From the NCBI GenBank assembly GCA_000384615.1, contig ARQU01000003.1, positions 1-64,000 on the forward strand: DNA of 64,000 nt. The letters are read 5' to 3'. How positions within the stretch are numbered: position 1 is the first letter of the stretch; each line of letters starts with the position of its first letter. The notes beneath the pieces were generated by a model, which had not been told where the DNA came from, did no database searches, and worked only from the letters and a program-made list of their open reading frames with translations. Shown here piece after piece: positions 56,277-64,000 of the stretch. This DNA comes from an alpha proteobacterium SCGC AAA536-G10. GTDB taxonomy: Bacteria; Pseudomonadota; Alphaproteobacteria; Puniceispirillales; Marisalimonadaceae. A program made the position numbers and the translations under genes.

Positions 56277-57259
56277 AGCGGGTAAGTTTCGTGATAATTT
56301 ATTTTTTGAACTACTTCTCTAAAGTGCTTTAACTTATTTATATATTCTGCAGGGTTTTTAGGATGAACATCTGCATCTTTGGGAGTGTGCACCCAGTCAT
56401 ATAATCTTGTTAGTAAAAACCTCATAGATGCAACCTTAGACAAAAGAGGCAAATAAAAAATTTCATCACTACTTAATTTTCTTTGAGAGTTGTATCCATC
56501 AAGTAAAGATTGATATTTTTTTTGATTGAAAATTTTTTCATAATCAAAACACCAAGCATTTATGGCTATAGCTAAGTCATAAGATAAAATATCAGTACAA
56601 GAAAAGTAAAAATCTATTATGCCTGATAATTTATTTTCATTAAAAAATACGTTGTCGGGAAAAATGTCTGCGTGAATAAAACCTTTGGGTAAATTGTATG
56701 GCCAAAACTTTATACAGTAATTAAATGCATTTTGTATCTCTTTTAAAATGTTAGGTTCAATTTTATTTAAAACATCATTAGGAATTGAAATATTACATTT
56801 TTTAATAAGATTTTGACATCCATTTATTGATAGGGAATTTTCCCGTTCAAAAAAGAAATCTTTAGTTTTTATATGCATTAAGGCTATTTTAGATCCGACT
56901 TTATAACAGTCTTCGATTGTTATTTTAGTTTTAGATTTTCCTCGTAAATAGTTTACAATAATTGCAGGTTTCCCAAGTAATTCTTGAAGATAATTATTTT
57001 TTGCATCACTAATTGGTCTTGGACAAAAAAACTTTTTTTTACTAAGATGTTTCATCACATTTATAAAAAATGGTAAGTCTTTTTTGTTAACTCTCTTTTC
57101 AAAAATAGTAAGTATAAATTCACCATGAGTAGTTTTTAAATGAAAATTACTATTTTCTATTCCTTCTGTAATTCCAGTAAATGAAATTAACTTACCAATT
57201 CTATATAGTTTCAAAAAATCATATAATTGCTCATCATTTAAATTAGTGTAAACTGCCAA
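56273..57259 (-). CDS. thrB: Homoserine kinase, choline-kinase-like type
   Basis: This 328-residue protein belongs to the aminoglycoside/choline-kinase fold used for ThrB in alphaproteobacteria and Pseudomonas, not the GHMP fold. [15 protein letters not shown] contains the catalytic Asp, and [19 protein letters not shown] the metal-binding Asp. It phosphorylates homoserine for ThrC (50036-51451). It lies between ispH (17-base gap) and rnhA (4-base overlap). Confidence 0.93.
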   Translation of the reverse strand: MAVYTNLNDEQLYDFLKLYRIGKLISFTGITEGIENSNFHLKTTHGEFILTIFEKRVNKKDLPFFINVMKHLSKKKFFCPRPISDAKNNYLQELLGKPAIIVNYLRGKSKTKITIEDCYKVGSKIALMHIKTKDFFFERENSLSINGCQNLIKKCNISIPNDVLNKIEPNILKEIQNAFNYCIKFWPYNLPKGFIHADIFPDNVFFNENKLSGIIDFYFSCTDILSYDLAIAINAWCFDYEKIFNQKKYQSLLDGYNSQRKLSSDEIFYLPLLSKVASMRFLLTRLYDWVHTPKDADVHPKNPAEYINKLKHFREVVQKINYHETYPL

Positions 57260-57276
57260 CTTTGTTTCCTAATTTC

Positions 57277-58230
57277 TCATCTTAACATTTTTGGTAAATT
57301 AAATTTTACATTTTCTTTTGTAACTTCATGATCTATGAGATTTACGTCAAAATCTTTTTTTAGTTTTGATATTAAAACTTGGACTAAAGTTTCAGGTGCG
57401 GAAGCACCTGCTGTCAATCCAATATTAGGACACTTTTTTGGATTAAAATTATTTAGAAACATATCCAATTTTTCTTCATTAGGGATCAAAATAGCTTTTT
57501 GAACACCATGTGACAATGCCACTTCTACTAAGCGAACTGAGTTTGACGAATTTTCTGCTCCTATTACCAAAATATAATCACAAATTTTTGACATTGATTT
57601 AACTGCCATCTGTCTATTTGTAGTTGCATAACATATATCTTCAGAGCTTGGTCCCTTAATGTTAGGAAATCTATTTTTTAATATTTTTAAAATTTTGCTA
57701 GTATCATCTAATGATAAAGTTGTTTGTGTGGCAAAAGCTAAATTATCAGGATTAGAAACTTTTACTTTATGAGCATCTTCTTCAGTTTCAATTAATGTAA
57801 TACTATCTTCAGGTACTTGTCCCATGGTACCTATCACTTCAACATGATTTTTGTGACCTATTAATAAAACGTGTCTACCTATATTATAATGACGTATTGT
57901 TTCATTATGAACTTTAGTGACTAGGGGACACGTTGCATCAATGGTTATCATTTTTCTTTTTTTAGCTTCATTAACAACAGATTTAGCAACACCATGTGCA
58001 GAGAATATTATAGGTCGATTTGTTGGTGCGTCTTTAAGCTCATCTACAAAAATAGCGCCAATTCGTGCTAATGAATTCACAACGTCTTTATTATGAACTA
58101 TCTCATGTCTGACGTAAATTGGGGATCCAAATTTTTTAATAGACTCTTCAACTATTTTTACTGCTCTATCAACACCAGCACAAAAACCTCTAGGAGAAGC
58201 TAAATATAAATTTATTTTTTGTTTCTTCAT
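57277..58230 (-). CDS. ispH: 4-hydroxy-3-methylbut-2-enyl diphosphate reductase
   Basis: This 317-residue iron-sulfur enzyme has the three cluster-binding cysteines Cys17 in SPRGFCAGV, Cys101 in DATCPLVTKVH and Cys200 in SEDICYATTN. The TQTTLS motif is also present. It performs the last step of the MEP isoprenoid pathway and so provides precursors for the crt products and ubiquinone. It is the first gene of the ispH-thrB-rnhA operon. It is divergent from a small lipoprotein gene. Confidence 0.97.
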   Translation of the reverse strand: MKKQKINLYLASPRGFCAGVDRAVKIVEESIKKFGSPIYVRHEIVHNKDVVNSLARIGAIFVDELKDAPTNRPIIFSAHGVAKSVVNEAKKRKMITIDATCPLVTKVHNETIRHYNIGRHVLLIGHKNHVEVIGTMGQVPEDSITLIETEEDAHKVKVSNPDNLAFATQTTLSLDDTSKILKILKNRFPNIKGPSSEDICYATTNRQMAVKSMSKICDYILVIGAENSSNSVRLVEVALSHGVQKAILIPNEEKLDMFLNNFNPKKCPNIGLTAGASAPETLVQVLISKLKKDFDVNLIDHEVTKENVKFNLPKMLR

Positions 58231-58314
58231 AATTTATTTTTGATGTATTACATTGATTACGTCAATAAAGATTAATCTTGTTTTAAAGTTTTTTGTGCTA
58301 AAAGGTAATTATTA

Positions 58315-58743
58315 ATGGTTAAATTTATTATTCTTTGTTTTTTTTTAATTTTAAATGGTTGCTCATCTCTCAAAAAAGATGTTGTTGATTGTCCCAAAGT
58401 AACAGCACCCAAAAAGGCCGCAGAAGTTGTTGTTAAATCTGAAAATAAATTACCTGTTTACATTGGTTTTAGAGGTATAAAAACATATTGTACCAAAAAT
58501 AATGATAACATTGAAATGGAAATTTCAGTTAATATCAGGGCTATTAGAAAAGACACTAAAATAGAAGATTTTGTTCCTGTGAATATTTCAATAGTTTCAA
58601 CTGACTTGAACAATAAGGAATATGAGAGAGATAAATTTTCTTATTCACAGTTTTTATTGAAAGGTAGTAAAATAGTTGATAGAGCGACAATTTTCGATAT
58701 AAGAATACCTAATGGCGGACAAGTTTATTTAGGGCTGAGATAA
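58315..58743 (+). CDS. Small lipoprotein of unknown function
   Basis: I do not recognise this 142-residue protein. The signal peptide ends in the lipobox LNGC (Cys16), so it should be lipid-anchored. The mature protein has an early Lys-rich stretch and then predicted beta strands, with YIGFRGIKTYCTKNNDN and IPNGGQVYLGL as the most distinctive parts. A second and third Cys (25 and 60) are present. AAAGG lies 10 bases before the ATG. It ends at the base before the convergent atpF stop. Confidence 0.75.
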   Translation: MVKFIILCFFLILNGCSSLKKDVVDCPKVTAPKKAAEVVVKSENKLPVYIGFRGIKTYCTKNNDNIEMEISVNIRAIRKDTKIEDFVPVNISIVSTDLNNKEYERDKFSYSQFLLKGSKIVDRATIFDIRIPNGGQVYLGLR

Positions 58744-59229
58744 TTAAACTAACAAGGAAGGTTTAATCTCATTAGATGATTTAGTTATTAAGTTTACGTT
58801 TTCTTTTTTATCAATATTAGATACTATATATATTTTTGAAGATTCGATTATAACGTTCCCAGTTATTTTTTTTATATTCTTTATTGCATCAGTTTCTAAC
58901 GCGATAATTTTTTGTTTAGCTTGCTCTTCTTTTCTTTTTATAATATGAGAAGATTTGGAATAGGCTTCATCTTGAATCTTTTTTGCTGTTTCTTTAGCTT
59001 CACGAATTATATTTTCGGCTTCTTCGGACACTTTTTTTTGGGTTTGTAGAGATTTTCTAAGCTCTTCTAAAGCTTCTTCTTTAAGAGATTTAGCTTCGTG
59101 TAATTCATTTTGAATTAACACGGATCTATTATCTAATATTGACACTATTGCTTTACTTGCTTTTTTCCAAATCAAGGCAATGAATATAATAAATGCTATT
59201 GCAACCCAAGCTGTTTCATCAAAGTACAC
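58744..59229 (-). CDS. atpF: F0 ATP synthase subunit b
   Basis: This 161-residue protein has one N-terminal membrane helix (about 8-26) followed by a long charged coiled coil, as expected for the stator b subunit. Its first residues, FDETAWVAIAFIIF, resemble the alphaproteobacterial b subunit. It lies 1 base after the b' gene and is the last gene of the F0 operon. The gene ends where a convergent lipoprotein gene ends. Confidence 0.93.
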   Translation of the reverse strand: MYFDETAWVAIAFIIFIALIWKKASKAIVSILDNRSVLIQNELHEAKSLKEEALEELRKSLQTQKKVSEEAENIIREAKETAKKIQDEAYSKSSHIIKRKEEQAKQKIIALETDAIKNIKKITGNVIIESSKIYIVSNIDKKENVNLITKSSNEIKPSLLV

Positions 59230-59230
59230 T

Positions 59231-59815
59231 TTATTTCTCCATCAATATATTATTTGAAGCTAGCTTTATTGCTTTTTTAACATTGCTTTTATCATATTTT
59301 ATATCTGTAAATTTTTTGACTACTTCAGCTGTTATTTCTTCAGCAACATTAATTACGTCGTTAATAACAGCATTCTGTGTATCAATTATTTTCTTTTCTG
59401 CCTCTGAAACCTTCAATTCCAACTTTGCAGAGATCTCTTTTTCTTTTTTTTCAATACTTTGTTTTGACTCTAATATAGCGTCAGAAATAATTTTTTGTGA
59501 CTTTGATTTAATGTCTTCCTGACTTTTTATAATTGATTGTTTAATTTTCTCAGCTTCTTGATTTGAAGTCTTAGCTTTAACTAAATTATTTTGTATGGAG
59601 GTTTCTCTAGAGTTTAAGATTGATTTTATATTTGGAGTTACTAAATATTTCATCAATATAAAACCAATTATAAGAGAAATAATTGACCAAAATATTAGAG
59701 ATGGATAAGTGTTAAGATCTAATTGGGGAAGACCTGTTTTTGCTTCTGAAGCCATAACAGTTCTAACACTCAAAATAAATGTTGATGTTAAAAACAATTT
59801 TGTAAAGTATAACAT
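59231..59815 (-). CDS. atpG: F0 ATP synthase subunit b'
   Basis: This 194-residue protein has a leader-like N-terminus (LTSTFILSVRTVMASEA). GLPQLDLNTYPSLIFW then leads into a membrane helix and a long coiled coil. The two-b-subunit arrangement (b and b') is typical of alphaproteobacteria and photosynthetic bacteria. It pairs with AtpF in the peripheral stalk. It is separated from atpE by a 69-base gap with a strong hairpin. Confidence 0.92.
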   Translation of the reverse strand: MLYFTKLFLTSTFILSVRTVMASEAKTGLPQLDLNTYPSLIFWSIISLIIGFILMKYLVTPNIKSILNSRETSIQNNLVKAKTSNQEAEKIKQSIIKSQEDIKSKSQKIISDAILESKQSIEKKEKEISAKLELKVSEAEKKIIDTQNAVINDVINVAEEITAEVVKKFTDIKYDKSNVKKAIKLASNNILMEK

Positions 59816-59835
59816 TTTTTAAACTTTTAAACTAC

Positions 59836-59872
59836 GTTTTGCCTATAGTTTTTTGTGAGCTACAGGCAAAAC
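59836..59872 (-). repeat. Intercistronic hairpin between atpE and atpF'
   Basis: GTTTTGCCT (59836-59844) and AGGCAAAAC (59864-59872) form a perfect 9-bp stem, and TAG/CTA can add three inner pairs after one mismatch. In the minus-strand transcript it lies 12 bases after the atpE stop. No T run follows, so it is not a canonical terminator. A role in stabilising or processing the atpE message is plausible. Confidence 0.75.
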
Positions 59873-59884
59873 AATTTTTATTAC

Positions 59885-60112
59885 TTAGAATGTAAATAAC
59901 AACAAAAGTGCAATAACAAGCGCAAACAAAGCAACGGCTTCAGTTAGAGCAAAACCGAGAATAGCTATGCCAAAAACTTCATTTTTTGCAGCTGGATTTC
60001 GACCAACAGCAGTAACTAAGGAAGCAAAGATATTACCAATTCCCACTCCCACACCGGCCAGCGCTATAACAGCTAGACCTGCTCCTATTAATTTTGCGGC
60101 ATCCATTTCCAT
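59885..60112 (-). CDS. atpE: F0 ATP synthase subunit c
   Basis: This 75-residue protein consists of two membrane helices joined by the polar loop GRNPAAKNE. The ion-carrying carboxylate is Glu58 in [12 protein letters not shown]. It is followed by Ala-Val and not by the Ser/Thr seen in Na+-binding rings, so proton coupling is expected. A strong AAGGAAA ribosome-binding site precedes it, fitting the high copy number of this subunit. Confidence 0.97.
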   Translation of the reverse strand: MEMDAAKLIGAGLAVIALAGVGVGIGNIFASLVTAVGRNPAAKNEVFGIAILGFALTEAVALFALVIALLLLFTF

Positions 60113-60151
60113 TTTATTTTCCTTTCGTTAATTATATAATTTAGTCATGAA

Positions 60152-60895
60152 TTAATGTAAGTGTAGTGCATCATGGAGATACATACATGTTAGAATACTA
60201 AAGACATATGCTTGTAAAGCAGCTACTAGAAATTCAAGCCCAGTTAATCCTATAACCGCCATCAATGGTAAAATTGCACCAACCTTAAAAAAACCACTCG
60301 CAGATCCCATCATTATTATAAGACCAGCAAACACCTTCATCATAGTGTGTCCAGCTAACATATTGGCAAATAATCTGACTGATAGGCTAATAGGACGAAT
60401 AAAGTAAGATATTATTTCTATTGGAATAAGCAATGGCGCTAAACCAATAGGCACACCTGATGGGAAGAAAAATGTAAAAAATTTTAATCCATGTTTAAAA
60501 AGTGCGATAGTTGTAACTCCAATAAATATGATAACGGCTAATGTAAAAGTGACTGCTATTTGTGAAGTAAAGGTATAACTGTAGGGGATCATACCAAGTA
60601 AATTACCAAATAAAATAAACATAAAAAGAGTAAATATAAATGGAAAATAAGCTTGACTACCCTTACCAGCGTTCTCTTTAACCATATTAGCTACAAATTC
60701 ATATGACATTTCTACTATAGACTGAAGTCTATTAGGTACGAGAGCTTGTTTTCTTGCTCCCATATATAAAAACCCAGCAGAACCCAGAATAGATAAGATC
60801 ATAAATAATGATGCATTAGTGAAAGAAATATCTATGCCCATAATGTTTAATTCATATAAAACTTTTATTGTAAATTGCTCGACAGGTGAATTCAT
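60152..60895 (-). CDS. atpB: F0 ATP synthase subunit a
   Basis: This 247-residue protein has five to six membrane helices. The essential Arg lies in SLSVRLFANMLAGHTMM, and the C-terminal GLEFLVAALQAYVFSILTCMYL is conserved. It forms the proton half-channels against the c ring. It is 39 bases upstream of atpE and 21 bases downstream of atpI in the same transcript. Confidence 0.97.
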   Translation of the reverse strand: MNSPVEQFTIKVLYELNIMGIDISFTNASLFMILSILGSAGFLYMGARKQALVPNRLQSIVEMSYEFVANMVKENAGKGSQAYFPFIFTLFMFILFGNLLGMIPYSYTFTSQIAVTFTLAVIIFIGVTTIALFKHGLKFFTFFFPSGVPIGLAPLLIPIEIISYFIRPISLSVRLFANMLAGHTMMKVFAGLIIMMGSASGFFKVGAILPLMAVIGLTGLEFLVAALQAYVFSILTCMYLHDALHLH

Positions 60896-60916
60896 TATTT
60901 TTTTCTATATTAAATG

Positions 60917-61216
60917 TTAAAAGTATCCAATTTTGAGGCCTTTTCCAGTTACCACTCTCCAAAGATTTAATATACCAGCTGCCCCACCTAGCAAAAAGAA
61001 TAAGATTAGAAACCAAGGATTTGTGTTTAACCACTTATCTAACGTCCAACCTATTCCTGCACCAACCAATAATCCAGCTAGTAGTTCAGTAGCAACTCTA
61101 GAAAAAGTATTAACTAAAGTTTTGTTATTGTTATTAACTTCGTTTTTATTCCCTTTTTTTGCTAAAGCATTATCTATTCTTGAATTCAAGTTTTCTTCTT
61201 TTTTAAATGAGCTCAT
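60917..61216 (-). CDS. atpI: ATP synthase protein I
   Basis: The frame opens at 61279, but the ATG at 61216 (99 residues) matches the usual charged N-terminus of AtpI (SSFKKEENLNSRIDNALAKK). Two membrane helices follow, with LLAGLLVGAGIGWTLDKW and FFLLGGAAGILNLWR. It helps assemble the c ring. It is the first gene of the F0 operon. It lies 90 bases downstream of the smc stop. Confidence 0.9.
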   Translation of the reverse strand: MSSFKKEENLNSRIDNALAKKGNKNEVNNNNKTLVNTFSRVATELLAGLLVGAGIGWTLDKWLNTNPWFLILFFLLGGAAGILNLWRVVTGKGLKIGYF

Positions 61217-61306
61217 AACATACTTTCGCATACACCATATAAGCGTGCTTAAATTATTTTGACCAAGCAAATAAGTCAAGAGTTTACTTGAAAAAAATTT
61301 ATTTTT

Positions 61307-64000
61307 TTAAGCAATGTCCCTTATTCTATTAGCTTCTTCTAAATTAACAGATACTAACCTACTGATTCCCTTTTGTTCCATTGTAACTCCAAATAGTCTA
61401 TCCATTTTAGCCATTGTAAGTCTATGATGTGTTACAACCATAAAATAAGTGTTTGTCTCTGCAACTATTTTATTAAGTAAATTGCAAAATCTTCCTACAT
61501 TTGTGTCATCTAGTGGTGCATCTACCTCGTCTAAAATACAAATAGGTGCAGGATTACACAAAAATACTGAAAAAATCAAAGAGATTGCCGTTAAGGCTTG
61601 TTCTCCTCCTGATAAAAGTGAAAGAAGTTGCATTTTCTTTCCAGGTGGACTTGCTAAAACTTCTAAACCTGCTTTAAGAGGATCTTCACTTCCAACTAAT
61701 TTTAATTCAGCGTCTCCACCTCCGAAGAGTTTTTGAAAGAGATTTTTAAAATTTTTGTTAACATCATTAAAGCTATCTTTTAATCTCTGCCTTCCTTCCT
61801 TATTAAGTTCAAAAATTCCAGTTCTAAGTTTTTCTATTGCTAATTCTAGATCAATTCTTTCAGATGACATGGTCTCAATTTTTTCTTTCATCTTTTTCAT
61901 TTCTTCTTCTGCACGCAAATTTACGGCACCTAGTGATTCCCTTTCATTTATAAGACGTTGAACAGTTTTTTCTAATAACTGAATAGAAACGTTTAAATTA
62001 TTTTTTTCATTAAAACCGACAATTTCAAGCAATTTATCTGTGTTTATTCTTAGCTTTTCAAAAACTCTAGCCTCAATGTTCTGTATTTTGGTTCTAGCAA
62101 GATTCAGCGAGGCCTCTATTTTTATCATTTCTTCACGAAAGGATGAAACTTTTTGTTCTGCTTCCCTTTCTAATTTTTCTATATTATGAAGATTAGTTTC
62201 AGTATGTACTAATTTATCAGAGGCAATATTCTTGTCTTGAACAGCCTTATCAATTTGTTTGTTGAGATCTTCTTCTCTCTTTTCAAAATCATCTGGTAGG
62301 CTTGTCAATCTCTTTTGATCATCTTTTAACTTTTTCAATCTATCTTGCAAAGACATCAATCTCATGGACGCTTCATTTTCTCTTTTTTTCCAATTCTCAC
62401 TTTGATTATTGATCTGAATTAGGTTTCTTGCTTGAAAAATTTCATGTGTCTTTATTTGTTGTTCTGATGCCATTGCGTCAGCTAATTCATTTCTACATTG
62501 ATCGGCTATATTTCTTATTTTCAGTTCATCAGCTAATAATGATGGTAAATTAATAGAATTATTTAATTGATTTTTAAGTCCAACTAACTCTTTTTGAGAT
62601 ATTTTTGTTATATCTAGATGCTCTTTTAATAAAACTTTAGATGAAAGAAGTTTTGCATCTAATTTTGAGTTAGTTAATTCTAATGTATTTGAATTTTTAA
62701 TTATTTCTGATATTTGCGATTCTAACTCAACAATATCACGTTTACATTTATCTATACCTAATTGATTTTCATCAATTTTACTTTCAATAATTTTTTGTTC
62801 TTTTTTTAGAGCAGGTAATTTATTTTGAAGTAATCTTAACTTTGCAATTTGTTGAAGTCTTTCGGAATAGCTGTTTTGTACACCTTGAGGTTGTACAAAA
62901 CCGTCCCATCTCCATAAACCACCTTTGGAAGTCGTAAGCGCTTGCCCAAATAACAAATCTTTCTGAAGATCATAAGCAGTTTCTTCATCTTTAACTATAC
63001 CTACGCCAATCAGAGCAATATCTAAAATTGAATTTTTTTTGATTTCTGAAATTATAGGTATTGCGCCTTTGGGTAATTCTGAGCTGAATTTAGTTTTTAA
63101 ATCATTTCTCCAATATGTATTCTTAAGAAAATGATTTTGATCGGAATGAATTGGTGCTAATAAGGTTTCACCTAAAACGGATCCTATTGCTATTTCAAGA
63201 TTACCAATATTATTTATGCTTTTTTCTAGTGAGTTTTTATTTAAAGTATCATCACCTAATATCGAAGAAAGAGAATTTAATTCTGCGTTAATTACATTAA
63301 AATTTTGGTCAGTATTATTCTTTTGATCACTAAGTTTAACTTCTTTTTCTTCTAATTTTATTAATTCTTGTTTAATAGACACTAAATTTTGATTTTTATT
63401 TCTTAATATTTGTTTTAATTTACTTAATTGCTGATTATTCTTTTTAAGAAGTTGTTCATCTTCCTTTGAGTTAAATACAGATATTTGAAATTCAGAATTT
63501 TTAATCTTATCTGTTAGAACAGATATACGCTTTTCAAGATCTGATTTATAAGATTTAATTGAATATATTTCTGAAGTTATAGTGGAAAGTTTTGTATTTG
63601 CTTGTTCTGTTTTAGCCTTTAGATCTTTTACTAGCTTCAAGGCGTCAGTTTTCTTAGTCAAAAAATTTGTTGACTCAGATTTTAACTTTTCTTCTTCTGT
63701 AAATAGGCTCAACAATGTTTTCTTTGCGTCTTGTTTAATTTCAACTTCTCTTTGGATGTCTGTTTCTATTTGGGAAATTTGATTTAAGATATTGTTTAAA
63801 GTTGTTTTTGTAGAGGATTTCTCTTCTTCTAATCTAATTTTTGTTATATTAAGAGATTGTAAAACTGTTATTTTTTTGGTTTCTAATTTTTTAAACTCAG
63901 GTAATTGATCTAAAATTTCTTGTTTTGCTTTAGTGTGTTTCGATACATTAATTTGTTCTTTATTTACATTTCCTTTGGCTATATCTAAATGTTTTTTAAA
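61307..64000 (-). CDS. smc: Chromosome segregation protein SMC (5' end outside window)
   Basis: The frame stays open to base 64000: I found no stop between 63716 and 64000, so the TTG at 63715 is internal. About 897 residues are visible out of roughly 1150. The first part is coiled coil, and the middle (around [22 protein letters not shown]) is the hinge. The second coiled coil leads into the C-terminal ATPase with signature [13 protein letters not shown] and Walker [13 protein letters not shown]. The N-terminal Walker A half lies beyond the window. It compacts and segregates the chromosome. It is upstream of atpI on the same strand. Confidence 0.95.
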   Translation of the reverse strand, partial: FKKHLDIAKGNVNKEQINVSKHTKAKQEILDQLPEFKKLETKKITVLQSLNITKIRLEEEKSSTKTTLNNILNQISQIETDIQREVEIKQDAKKTLLSLFTEEEKLKSESTNFLTKKTDALKLVKDLKAKTEQANTKLSTITSEIYSIKSYKSDLEKRISVLTDKIKNSEFQISVFNSKEDEQLLKKNNQQLSKLKQILRNKNQNLVSIKQELIKLEEKEVKLSDQKNNTDQNFNVINAELNSLSSILGDDTLNKNSLEKSINNIGNLEIAIGSVLGETLLAPIHSDQNHFLKNTYWRNDLKTKFSSELPKGAIPIISEIKKNSILDIALIGVGIVKDEETAYDLQKDLLFGQALTTSKGGLWRWDGFVQPQGVQNSYSERLQQIAKLRLLQNKLPALKKEQKIIESKIDENQLGIDKCKRDIVELESQISEIIKNSNTLELTNSKLDAKLLSSKVLLKEHLDITKISQKELVGLKNQLNNSINLPSLLADELKIRNIADQCRNELADAMASEQQIKTHEIFQARNLIQINNQSENWKKRENEASMRLMSLQDRLKKLKDDQKRLTSLPDDFEKREEDLNKQIDKAVQDKNIASDKLVHTETNLHNIEKLEREAEQKVSSFREEMIKIEASLNLARTKIQNIEARVFEKLRINTDKLLEIVGFNEKNNLNVSIQLLEKTVQRLINERESLGAVNLRAEEEMKKMKEKIETMSSERIDLELAIEKLRTGIFELNKEGRQRLKDSFNDVNKNFKNLFQKLFGGGDAELKLVGSEDPLKAGLEVLASPPGKKMQLLSLLSGGEQALTAISLIFSVFLCNPAPICILDEVDAPLDDTNVGRFCNLLNKIVAETNTYFMVVTHHRLTMAKMDRLFGVTMEQKGISRLVSVNLEEANRIRDIA

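Noticed and set aside
61449..61961. Open frames opposite smc
   Set aside because: Shadows of the conserved SMC ATPase region.

Overview
The window comes from the chromosome of a small, AT-rich (very roughly 30% G+C by eye) free-living Gram-negative bacterium, most likely a streamlined marine alphaproteobacterium. Four things point there. The aa3 oxidase operon has the alphaproteobacterial order (coxB-coxA-ctaB-coxF-ctaG-coxC-surf1). The F0 genes form a separate atpI-B-E-F'-F block with two b-type subunits. Two further runs, tadA/rluB-rsmD and ubiA-rsmE-gshA-tldD, also have a familiar alphaproteobacterial arrangement. Finally, there is a proteorhodopsin with a retinal-synthesis cassette, intergenic gaps are very short and many genes overlap. 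HIMB59/AEGEAN-169-, SAR11- or SAR116-like lineages are candidates, but placement needs a tree. No rRNA, tRNA, CRISPR array, insertion sequence or prophage was seen.

Layout. 1-9 kb holds accessory metabolism: the tail of a class III nucleotide cyclase, a lipoprotein MBL-fold hydrolase, a DSD1/D-threonine-aldolase-like enzyme, DjlA, two gamma-glutamylcyclotransferase-fold proteins, a TfdA-type dioxygenase paired with a GMC oxidoreductase, and an MscS channel. 9-20 kb is housekeeping: ribF-ileS-lspA-DUF3035 lipoprotein-mutL, then rsmD and rluB, tadA, purD and xseA. 20-24 kb holds an unrecognised exported protein facing a 1035-residue subtilisin-type autotransporter. 24-32 kb is an outer-membrane lipid locus (lpxL-type acyltransferase, lpxK, waaA, DUF374 acyltransferase, msbA-type exporter, and a tyrosine-phosphatase-like protein beside pmbA). 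32-34 kb holds argC and a third GGCT-like protein.

34-39.4 kb is the light-harvesting cassette: a blue-tuned proteorhodopsin with a strong terminator, then crtI-crtB-crtY-blh, which together convert geranylgeranyl diphosphate to retinal. crtE is not in the window. The 416-base region upstream of the rhodopsin carries a perfect 7-1-7 Fur-type inverted repeat inside a plausible promoter spacer, and a second perfect palindrome just after a proximal TATAAT. This is the most interesting regulatory stretch in the window.

39.4-64 kb returns to core genes: ubiA, rsmE, gshA, tldD, the cytochrome oxidase operon running into surf1-thrC-M16 peptidase, yqgE, a DsbD/ScsB-like protein, a peroxiredoxin, ispH-thrB-rnhA, the F0 ATP synthase genes and most of smc, which runs off the right edge.

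Functionally the window brings together three users or makers of the proton gradient: rhodopsin, aa3 oxidase and H+-type F0. It also holds supporting isoprenoid and quinone steps (ispH, crt, ubiA) and a glutathione set (gshA, ChaC and two other GGCT-fold proteins).
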